Below are positions 7,281 through 12,354 of a DNA stretch of 12,354 bases, in pieces (position 1 is the first letter of the stretch; the number at the start of each line of letters is the position of its first letter). The position numbers and the translations under genes are program-made. The DNA comes from Desulfamplus sp. (GTDB lineage Bacteria > Desulfobacterota > Desulfobacteria > Desulfobacterales > Desulfobacteraceae): positions 1 to 12,354 of the forward strand of contig JADFYT010000040.1 in assembly GCA_015232935.1 (NCBI GenBank), read 5' to 3'. The notes beneath the pieces are model-generated. The model was not told the origin of the DNA. It saw only the letters and a program-made list of their open reading frames with translations, and did no database searches.

Positions 7281-7976
7281 TTAAACATTATGGTCTCGCC
7301 TCAGATGTGCATACCAGCGATACTCTAATTTTTTGAAAAGGAAGACAATGATAAATGTAAGGACAAGATAAAACACCGCGGCTGTGAGAAAGGCTTCATA
7401 AGGGGTATAATAGCGAGAGTTGACAATACGGGCTGCCCCGGTGATATCGATAATGGTTATCACACTGGCCAGGGAACTGCCGTGAAGCATGAATATCACC
7501 TCATTACTGTATGCAGGAAGAGTACGTCGGAATGCACTTGGAAGAACAATCCTTATCATCATCTTTATCCTTGACATGCCAACTGATTTTGCAGCCTCAA
7601 TTTCTCCATACGGGGTTCCTTCTATGCCTCCGCGAAGAATCTCGGTTGTGTATGCCGCGGTATTAAGGGCAAAGGCAAGCAATGCACAAAAGTACGCCTC
7701 TTTAAGATAGTTCCATAAAAAGGTGGACTTTAGAAGTTCAAACTGTCCAAGACCATAATAAATAAGAAACATCTGAACAAGAAGAGGCGTTCCCCTGAAA
7801 AAATAGATATAAGCCCTGACCGGTGTGGAAAAAAAATAATTTTTAGAGCACCTGATTACTGAAAGTGGTACAGCTATAACAAGACCAATGACAAGCGATA
7901 TGGAGACAAGTTGAATTGTGTTGTTAAGTCCCTGAAAATAGATACCCAGGTTATCAGAAATTATTGAAAAATTCAT
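7281..7976 (-). CDS. Basic amino acid ABC importer permease, HisM/ArgM-like
   Basis: Inner-membrane permease of the polar amino acid family (HisM type), 231 residues with about five membrane spans. The sequence around FFRGTPLLVQMFLIYYGLGQ (59-78) is the HisM/ArgM signature, and the EAA loop GEIEAAKSVGMSRIKMM (124-140) contacts the ATPase. LPAYSNEVIFMLHGSSLA at 153-170 is also strongly HisM-like. The start follows the stop of the HisQ-like gene by a single base (TAAgATG on the coding strand), with AAGGGA upstream inside that gene, so translation is probably coupled. It is the last gene of the minus-strand importer operon. The two permeases together with a dimer of the ATPase should form one importer complex. 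Confidence 0.93.
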   Translation of the reverse strand: MNFSIISDNLGIYFQGLNNTIQLVSISLVIGLVIAVPLSVIRCSKNYFFSTPVRAYIYFFRGTPLLVQMFLIYYGLGQFELLKSTFLWNYLKEAYFCALLAFALNTAAYTTEILRGGIEGTPYGEIEAAKSVGMSRIKMMIRIVLPSAFRRTLPAYSNEVIFMLHGSSLASVITIIDITGAARIVNSRYYTPYEAFLTAAVFYLVLTFIIVFLFKKLEYRWYAHLRRDHNV

Positions 7977-7977
7977 C

Positions 7978-8670
7978 TTATCCCTTTAAAACCCCCACAC
8001 TGTATTTTCTGTCAAGCCAGCCTAAAACCACTCCGGAACAGGATGTGATAACCAGATATATTACAGCCACGGCAAAATAAAAGGTAAATGGAAGTCGAGT
8101 TGAGCCAGCCGCTATAGCTGCTTTTCGTACCATATCATCAAGGCCGATTATAGAAACAAGAGCGGTAGATTTGATAAGAACCAAAAAATTGTTTCCGAAT
8201 CCCGGGAGGGCGTGTCGCATCATTTGAGGAAACAGTATTCTGAAAAAAACCTTCATTTTCCCCATACCAAAGGAGTAACCAGCCTCTAACTGGCCTGGAG
8301 AAACTGCCAATATTGCACCTCTGAATGTCTCGGTCATGTAAGCACCAAAAATAAATCCTATTGTCAGAACTCCGGCAATAAATGGATTTATATCGATATA
8401 TGAGTCATATCCAAATTTTGGAGCAATCTGATTTATCATCACCTGTCCGCCAAAAAAAATCAAAAGCATAAGTACCAGATCCGGAATGCCCCTTATGATA
8501 GTAGTGTAAGTTTGAGCTACAACATTCAGGATGCGTGATTTTGAAAGTTTGAACATTGCACCGGTGAATCCGAGCATCATGGCAATGAGCAACGAGAAGA
8601 CAGAGACTTTCAGGGTCAACACTGTCCCGGCCAGAATACTTGGACCATATCCATGGAGATTCAGCAGCAT
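7978..8670 (-). CDS. Basic amino acid ABC importer permease, HisQ/ArgQ-like
   Basis: Inner-membrane partner permease of the HisQ type, 230 residues and about five spans. YTTIIRGIPDLVLMLLIFFG (55-74), IDINPFIAGVLTIGFIFGAY (92-111) followed by MTETFRGA (112-119), and the C-terminal DRKYSVGVLKG are close to the enterobacterial HisQ/ArgQ pattern as remembered. The EAA loop is GQLEAGYSFGMGKMKVFFRI (126-145), with glycine where the second alanine normally stands. It lies 93 bases downstream of the binding-protein gene; the gap carries a strong hairpin. The ribosome binding site is weak (GGTGAT region), consistent with lower expression than the binding protein. The substrate class is assigned from the pairing with a lysine/arginine/ornithine or histidine type binding protein. 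Confidence 0.93.
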   Translation of the reverse strand: MLLNLHGYGPSILAGTVLTLKVSVFSLLIAMMLGFTGAMFKLSKSRILNVVAQTYTTIIRGIPDLVLMLLIFFGGQVMINQIAPKFGYDSYIDINPFIAGVLTIGFIFGAYMTETFRGAILAVSPGQLEAGYSFGMGKMKVFFRILFPQMMRHALPGFGNNFLVLIKSTALVSIIGLDDMVRKAAIAAGSTRLPFTFYFAVAVIYLVITSCSGVVLGWLDRKYSVGVLKG

Positions 8671-8693
8671 AATTATATCACCAATAAATAGAT

Positions 8694-8744
8694 AACCGCC
8701 TTAATATACTGTCTTGTTCCTTACAATACCATATCAAGGCGGCT
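8694..8744 (-). other. Intercistronic hairpin between binding-protein and HisQ-like genes
   Basis: On the minus-strand transcript 8744-8731 pairs with 8707-8694 through 14 base pairs built around CCGCCTT/AAGGCGG, including two G-U pairs. The G-U pairs make the stem better on the minus strand than on the plus strand, which fits an RNA role. The 23-base loop contains a further TTGT/ACAA pairing. No T run follows, so mRNA stabilisation or 3' processing of the binding-protein message is more likely than full termination. Confidence 0.6.
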
Positions 8745-8763
8745 GTTTATTAAAAAACGTACA

Positions 8764-9570
8764 TTATTGTCCAAATACATCAAACGCAAAATATTTGTCC
8801 TGTATCTGTTTGTAGGTACCATCTGCACGAATATCTTTTATGGCTTTATTAAACATCTCGACCAGATCACTATCATCTTTTCTTATAGCAATACCGGCTC
8901 CCTCACCAAACCATTTGGGATCTGTTAAATCAGGACCCACAAACTCGTAATCCTTGCCTTCCGGTTTCTTGAGAAAGCCGTCATCAAGAGCCACACTGTC
9001 AGCAAGAAGCATATCAACACGACCTGCTTTCAAATCAAGATAGGCTTCATCCTGAGTTCCATAACGCTTGATCTCAACATCACTTCCGTAACTATCTGTC
9101 AAATAACTGTCGTGTATGGTCGCTCTCTGAACTCCAACTGTCTTGCCTTTTACAGTCTCTTTCGAGAACTCTTTGATAGCCCCTTTTTTGGCAATAAACT
9201 TTGCGGGAGTCTGGTAATATTTTCCGGCAAAGGCAACGCTTTTTTTTCTCTCTTCAGTGATAGACATGGAAGCAATGACCGCATCATATTTTTTTGCTAA
9301 AAGAGCTGGAATAATACCATCCCAGTCCTGCTTAACAAGAACGCATTTTACTCCCATAGCCTTGCAAAGAGCCTTTGCTATATCAACATCAAAGCCTGCA
9401 AGCTCTCCTTCCGGTGTTGTAAAGTTAAATGGGGGATATGCCCCCTCTGTACCTATACGAACCTCTTTCCACTCCTTTGCCTGCACATTGCCAATATTAA
9501 AGAACATAGACAGAACAACTGCAGAAGCACAAAACAGAGACAACATAACCATTGCAAATAACTTTTTCAC
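8764..9570 (-). CDS. Periplasmic basic amino acid-binding protein (His/Lys-Arg-Orn type)
   Basis: Solute-binding protein of the HisJ/ArgT (LAO) family that delivers histidine or lysine/arginine/ornithine to the adjacent permeases. Of 268 residues the first 31 form a signal peptide with cleavage expected after VQA. Ligand-site landmarks follow the family: IGTEGAYPPFNF (39-50), GFDVDIAKALCKAMGVKC (59-76), ASMSITEERK (100-109) with the arginine that clamps the ligand carboxylate at 108, VQRATIHDSY (147-156), and D191, which corresponds to the aspartate that holds the ligand amino group. C69 and C76 match the disulfide known from HisJ and LAO. The start is GTG with AAGGAG upstream (9582-9587 region). 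It lies second in the operon, 191 bases after the ATPase gene. Exact specificity among basic amino acids is not decidable here. Confidence 0.93.
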   Translation of the reverse strand: MKKLFAMVMLSLFCASAVVLSMFFNIGNVQAKEWKEVRIGTEGAYPPFNFTTPEGELAGFDVDIAKALCKAMGVKCVLVKQDWDGIIPALLAKKYDAVIASMSITEERKKSVAFAGKYYQTPAKFIAKKGAIKEFSKETVKGKTVGVQRATIHDSYLTDSYGSDVEIKRYGTQDEAYLDLKAGRVDMLLADSVALDDGFLKKPEGKDYEFVGPDLTDPKWFGEGAGIAIRKDDSDLVEMFNKAIKDIRADGTYKQIQDKYFAFDVFGQ

Positions 9571-9602
9571 GAATTTTTCTCCTTAAATATTTTAAAATTA
9601 GT

Positions 9603-9662
9603 TTACCATGAAAATGCATTGTGATTTTCATGATTCTGGATGGGTCTTTAAAAACGGCCATG
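9603..9662 (-). repeat. Dispersed intergenic hairpin repeat, copy 2
   Basis: Second copy of the repeat, read here on the minus strand in the same sense as the flanking genes. On that strand it opens with CATGGCCG and ends with CATGGTAA. It contains CATGAAAAT/ATTTTCATG (plus-strand 9607-9615 and 9623-9631) with a seven-base loop. It sits in the 191-base gap between the ATPase and binding-protein genes, ending about 15 bases before the ribosome binding site of the latter, so its folding could affect binding-protein expression. Confidence 0.75.
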
Positions 9663-9761
9663 CAAGTCTGAGAGAGGATGAAGAAGTGATTTTCCGTATG
9701 TACCGCGTAACATCACTGAATAATGTCAAAATACATTACTGGACAAATATACAGCAAACAG

Positions 9762-10529
9762 CTAAATACCCGCTATGAATTGCCTGAATCGTTCACTCCT
9801 GGGATTCTCAAAAACCTGGTCAGGATGGCCGTCTTCTTCAATAAGCCCCTGATTCAAAAATATCACACGGCTTGAAACATCTCTGGCAAATGCCATCTCA
9901 TGGGTAACTACAAGCATGGTTCGACCCTCTTCGGCAAGAGAGCGGATAACAGCCAGGACTTCACCAACAAGCTCCGGATCAAGGGCAGATGTAGGTTCAT
10001 CAAAAAGCAGTGCTTCAGGCTCCATTGCCAAAGCTCTGGCAATAGCCGCTCTTTGCTGCTGCCCACCGGACAGATGTGCAGGATAGGATTTTGCCTTGTT
10101 GTATATGCCCACTTTTTCAAGACATGCCTTTGCCCTTTCAACAGCATCTTTTTTGGGGACTTTAAGGACGTGGACAGGAGCTTCAATGACATTTTCAAGG
10201 ACTGTCATATGAGACCATAAGTTAAACTGCTGAAATACCATGGACAATCTGGATCTTATCTGCTCCACCTGCTTCATATCTTTAGGAACATTTTCTCCAC
10301 GTCTATTTTTTTTCATGAGTATCTCTTCTCCTGCCACTATAATTCTACCACTGTCAGGTATTTCAAGCATATTGATACATCTCAATAAAGTGCTTTTACC
10401 GGATCCGCTTGAGCCAAGAATAGATATAACATCTCCTTTGAATGCAGAAACAGATATTCCTGATAATACCTTTAGCGAACCAAAACTTTTATGTAGATCA
10501 TGGACAGATAGTGTGGCTTGTTGAGTCAT
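9762..10529 (-). CDS. Basic amino acid ABC importer ATP-binding protein (HisP-like)
   Basis: Cytoplasmic ATPase of the polar amino acid importer, 255 residues, the normal HisP/GlnQ length. All functional motifs are intact: Walker A GSSGSGKST at 39-47, Q-loop MVFQQ at 97-101, signature LSGGQ at 153-157, Walker B LLFDEP at 174-179 with DPELV downstream, and switch histidine H210 in VVTHEM. The insertion KKNRRGENVPKDMKQVEQIRS (73-93) after the first beta region is typical of the HisP subgroup rather than GlnQ. The start codon ATG at 10529 is preceded by AGGAA at short spacing. It is the first gene of the operon (ATPase, binding protein, two permeases). The 274 bases upstream hold only minor inverted repeats and no clear promoter that I could fix. 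Confidence 0.94.
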   Translation of the reverse strand: MTQQATLSVHDLHKSFGSLKVLSGISVSAFKGDVISILGSSGSGKSTLLRCINMLEIPDSGRIIVAGEEILMKKNRRGENVPKDMKQVEQIRSRLSMVFQQFNLWSHMTVLENVIEAPVHVLKVPKKDAVERAKACLEKVGIYNKAKSYPAHLSGGQQQRAAIARALAMEPEALLFDEPTSALDPELVGEVLAVIRSLAEEGRTMLVVTHEMAFARDVSSRVIFLNQGLIEEDGHPDQVFENPRSERFRQFIAGI

Positions 10530-10803
10530 GGGATTCCTGTTTTGAATGTAGCAACTTCAATATTGAAATATCGAATATATAAAATTAAGATGATTCCACG
10601 TTTGATGCAAAATAGTGTCTGATGGGATAAGACATAAGAGATTACGAACATCAGCAGCTTCGCTGCAATTAATGTCTGATTGAAATTCTTGAGTAATAAA
10701 AAAGAACGTGTGTTATGTCAAGGGATTTTATTCGGGAATTCCTTGATAGACAGATATCTTCATAGAACCTTGCATAAAGATCATTTGATTTCCATTTTGA
10801 TCT
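10530..10803. other. Spacer between DUF3047 gene and amino acid importer operon
   Basis: This gap of 274 bases should contain the importer promoter on the minus strand, but no pair of good -35/-10 boxes was found. Visible structure consists of a compact hairpin GCAGC-TTC-GCTGC at 10654-10666, a TGTCT/AGACA pair at 10616-10634, a repeated TGTCTGAT (near 10616 and 10673), and AAGATCA/TGATCTT at 10777-10804, which overlaps the DUF3047 stop codon and may be a weak 3' end structure. No gene is supported in it. Confidence 0.5.
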
Positions 10804-11553
10804 TCATTCTTGATCTGGCTTTGAAAAAACAATATCTCCATAAAAAGCAGTGGCAGACTCTCCAGTATTATCAGTATCCGTCATGATAGCCACTCCTGAA
10901 ATTAGTGGAGGCTCCTGACCAAAGGCTTTTTTAAAATCATCGTAAATATTTCTCGTATGGCTTACCCATTGATTGAGTTTTGATGTACCGCTTTCCACAA
11001 CAACCATCATAACCCTGTCTGTATAGGTATTTGGAATGAATAGTCCTTTATCAGCCTTGTTATCCCATATGTAGTTAATGGCAGCAACAGGTGGGTATTG
11101 TCCATATATAGCCTTTGCGGCATTAAACTTTGCCTTTTCTATAAAACCCGGCTTTGAGCCATCATACTCAAATGTAATATAGATGCGAGCAGGGTAGTCA
11201 TCGCCAGATTTTTTCGCCACATCACTTTTAGTGATGATATTTTCAATTTTCCATCGCCATTTAATAATCTGATATTTTCCAGGATCAACTCTGACAAGTC
11301 GCCTTAATCCTGATGAGGATGCTCTGCTTACGGCTTTTATCACGGCAATACCATTGTCATCTACCATGGTATATTGAGTATGGGATTTGATTTTTTTGAA
11401 GAGCAGCGGTAGCCACTCTTCAGGTAAATTTATCTGATACCCCTGTTGAGTCTGAGATGAGAAATTTCCCACTGAAATGACATCTAACCCTTCTGCGTGA
11501 AGCGGCTTGAATGATAAAAAACAGATCAAAGAGATCAGAAAAATGTGCTTCAT
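10804..11553 (-). CDS. Exported DUF3047 family protein
   Basis: A protein of unknown function in the DUF3047 family, 249 residues, probably periplasmic. Residues 1-20 are a signal peptide with cleavage likely after LHA. Conserved blocks recognised are VGNFSS near 28-33, LRRLVRVDPGKYQIIKWRWK (83-102), GDDYPARIYITFEYD (117-131), YIWDNKADKG (161-170), RNIYDDFKKAFGQEPPLISG (201-220) and VAIMTDTDNTGESATAFYGD (221-240). The last two close the family domain. The many conserved aromatic and acidic residues suggest a beta-rich ligand-binding fold, but that is inference and no catalytic site is evident. The ribosome binding site is poor: the nearest GAGG is about 15 bases from the ATG. It appears to be transcribed alone; neighbours give no clear functional clue. 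Confidence 0.85.
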   Translation of the reverse strand: MKHIFLISLICFLSFKPLHAEGLDVISVGNFSSQTQQGYQINLPEEWLPLLFKKIKSHTQYTMVDDNGIAVIKAVSRASSSGLRRLVRVDPGKYQIIKWRWKIENIITKSDVAKKSGDDYPARIYITFEYDGSKPGFIEKAKFNAAKAIYGQYPPVAAINYIWDNKADKGLFIPNTYTDRVMMVVVESGTSKLNQWVSHTRNIYDDFKKAFGQEPPLISGVAIMTDTDNTGESATAFYGDIVFSKPDQE

Positions 11554-11643
11554 GGATTTTAATGACTACCTCAATAGTTCTGGTGTTTCAGTGTAGTTTC
11601 AGGTTTCAGGTTTCAATAGCATCAAGTGGTGCGTGTTCCGCTT

Positions 11644-11805
11644 TTACTTGTTTCCTATTCTTGGGTCATCAGGCTTGCCTTCACAGTCAGGTGTGTAGCA
11701 TGAGTTGTCCACAAAGGAGCACTTGTTTTTGCATGATGGACACTCCTCAGGCGGTGTATCTGCATTCATTTTATAGCCGCATTTGTCGCAAATCCAGCTT
11801 GTCAT
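11644..11805 (-). CDS. Small rubredoxin-like iron protein, seven cysteines
   Basis: A complete 53-residue gene. The protein begins MTSWICDKCGY and carries C6-x2-C9-G followed by C22-P-x-C25, the four-cysteine rubredoxin arrangement that holds a single iron, although much shorter than classical rubredoxin. Three further cysteines follow (C29, C36, C41) in the CYTPDCEG segment at 36-43, and the tail reads DDPRIGNK. Similar small proteins with a CYTPxC tail are remembered from sulfate reducers and methanogens. AAGGAG sits six to seven bases before the ATG, a strong ribosome binding site. It is likely cytoplasmic (no signal peptide) and probably serves electron transfer or metal binding. It lies downstream of the gene for a desulforedoxin-like protein on the same strand, which suggests a shared redox or oxygen-defence context. 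A structural zinc site cannot be excluded. Confidence 0.85.
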   Translation of the reverse strand: MTSWICDKCGYKMNADTPPEECPSCKNKCSFVDNSCYTPDCEGKPDDPRIGNK

Positions 11806-11865
11806 ATTTATCTCCTTATGTTTAAAGTTTCTTTCTGTAGTCCCATTTGGCCACAGTATGATTCA

Positions 11866-11909
11866 GAATCCAGATGTGTATCACTATAAGTGCGATACAC
11901 ATCTGATTC
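11866..11909. promoter_or_regulatory. Long perfect dyad upstream of the rubredoxin-like gene
   Basis: CAGATGTGTATC (11871-11882) faces its exact complement GATACACATCTG (11894-11905). Outward extension GAATC/GATTC gives 16 paired bases with a single bulged C. Inside the loop CACT/AGTG can pair further, leaving a three-base loop. There is no T run on either side. It could be an RNA hairpin ending or processing the upstream message, or an operator about 60 bases before the rubredoxin-like start. Confidence 0.6.
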
Positions 11910-11914
11910 TATCT

Positions 11915-11973
11915 TTACCATAAAAATGTATTTTATTTTCATTATTCAAGGTGGCCACAAAAAAACGGCCATG
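11915..11973 (-). repeat. Dispersed intergenic hairpin repeat, copy 3 (diverged)
   Basis: Third and most diverged copy, 59 bp, in the same sense as the flanking minus-strand genes. Read on the minus strand it begins CATGGCCG at 11973 and ends with ATGGTAA at 11915. The core stem has changes (ATGAAAAT facing CATTTTTAT) but remains mostly pairable. It also has an extra TGGCC/GGCCA pairing (11952-11972) around an A-rich loop, partly kept in copy 2. It sits 14 bases beyond the stop codon of the desulforedoxin-like gene, directly beside the long dyad at 11866-11909. Confidence 0.65.
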
Positions 11974-11986
11974 TCATTTTAATCAA

Positions 11987-12325
11987 TTAATCCAGAACTT
12001 CCATGAGCTTGCCGCAGCAGGGAGGAATTCTGTCCCCTTTTTTCAGTTCAACATACTTATTACAGGTCTGGCAGTAACACCTGCAGTCGGCATCAGCATA
12101 GATCTCGGCATATGTTTCTACTGAAGCTGAGGAACCGGTTTCAATGCCTTCAATTGCGAATCTCGCGAAAGTGTCCTGAGAGGGAACATACTGTCCAACA
12201 GGCACCAATTTTTTGTTAAATCTGACGCAGTCAACAACAGTTTTCCATAGAGCTTCTAATTTGGCTTTTTCATCTGCGGTTTCAGGCGTAAATTCCACAA
12301 GGTTTTTGTCAATGTTGATTTTCAT
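11987..12325 (-). CDS. Small protein with C-terminal desulforedoxin-like iron-binding domain
   Basis: A 112-residue, probably cytoplasmic protein. The last 30 residues match the desulforedoxin pattern: C85-x2-C88, then a 14-residue gap and adjacent C103-C104 followed by G-x2-M (PPCCGKLM), as in desulforedoxin and the N-terminal domain of desulfoferrodoxin, where four cysteines bind one iron. Two extra cysteines, C81 and C83, form a dense CRCYCQTC run just before it. Residues 1-75 belong to no family I recognise: a charged start, an amphipathic helix at about 18-37 (EKAKLEALWKTVVDCVRF), then VGQYVP and FAIEGIETG. The catalytic superoxide reductase domain of desulfoferrodoxin is absent. AAGGAG eight bases before ATG 12325 supports the start. 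The rubredoxin-like gene lies 181 bases downstream. Electron carrier, metal sensor or zinc ribbon are all possible. Confidence 0.75.
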   Translation of the reverse strand: MKINIDKNLVEFTPETADEKAKLEALWKTVVDCVRFNKKLVPVGQYVPSQDTFARFAIEGIETGSSASVETYAEIYADADCRCYCQTCNKYVELKKGDRIPPCCGKLMEVLD

Positions 12326-12354
12326 TTGATTTCTCCTTAAAAATAGTGCGGTTT

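Noticed and set aside
7262..7288. Possible bidirectional terminator ATGTTT-TTTT-AAACAT between the convergent thioredoxin-like and permease genes
   Set aside because: The stem is only six AT-rich pairs and overlaps the permease stop codon; the position is right but the structure is too weak to call.
9257..9586. Plus-strand open frame of 109 codons
   Set aside because: It is entirely antisense to the signal peptide and first domain of the basic amino acid-binding protein and resembles no family.
10680..10886. Plus-strand open frame of 68 codons
   Set aside because: It overlaps the conserved 3' end of the DUF3047 gene on the other strand and has no family resemblance.
11597..11616. Short tandem repeat TTTCAGG after the rubredoxin-like gene
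   Set aside because: Only two full units plus partial ones; too short to be significant.
11511..11825. Plus-strand open frame of 104 codons with several cysteines
   Set aside because: It lies opposite the well-supported rubredoxin-like gene and the start of the DUF3047 gene and has no ribosome binding site; the minus-strand reading explains the sequence better.

Overview
The window reads as a chromosomal stretch of an anaerobic Desulfobacterota bacterium, probably a Desulfobacterales sulfate reducer. The base composition looks moderately AT-rich by eye. The evidence is the mix of a rubredoxin-like protein, a desulforedoxin-type iron-binding domain, a DUF3047 protein and Gram-negative style ABC importers with soluble periplasmic binding proteins. 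The taxonomic call is an inference; there is no rRNA or species-specific marker. I see no insertion sequence, phage gene or CRISPR array.

Layout. (1) 51-5076, plus strand: a complete BMP-family nucleoside-type ABC importer (binding protein, double-domain ATPase, two permeases), with a structured untranslated stretch after the binding protein. (2) 5203-5478: a tRNA operon, Val(UAC) then Asp(GUC), with its own promoter and a clear terminator. (3) 5479-5825: an AT-rich gene-free spacer. (4) 5826-7248, plus strand: a CcdA-type membrane thiol reductase and an exported thioredoxin-like protein, a likely electron-donor/acceptor pair outside the cytoplasmic membrane. (5) 10529-7281, minus strand: a complete basic amino acid ABC importer of the His/Lys-Arg-Orn type, ordered ATPase, binding protein, HisQ-like permease, HisM-like permease. 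It converges on the thioredoxin gene. (6) 11553-10804, minus strand: an exported DUF3047 protein. (7) 12325-11644, minus strand: two small cysteine-rich proteins, one with a desulforedoxin-like C-terminus and one rubredoxin-like protein of only 53 residues.

The genes look like separate housekeeping modules: nucleoside uptake, basic amino acid uptake, envelope thiol chemistry, and small iron proteins of a kind used in electron transfer or oxygen and superoxide defence in strict anaerobes.

The most unusual signal is not a gene. A roughly 57-60 bp sequence occurs three times (4010-4066, 9603-9662, 11915-11973), always between two genes of the same strand and always in the same orientation relative to transcription. 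Each copy carries an imperfect hairpin and conserved ends, so it behaves like a dispersed intergenic repeat acting at RNA level, or like a small non-autonomous mobile element. Both transporter operons also carry a strong hairpin directly after the binding-protein gene, which would fit uneven expression of the cistrons.
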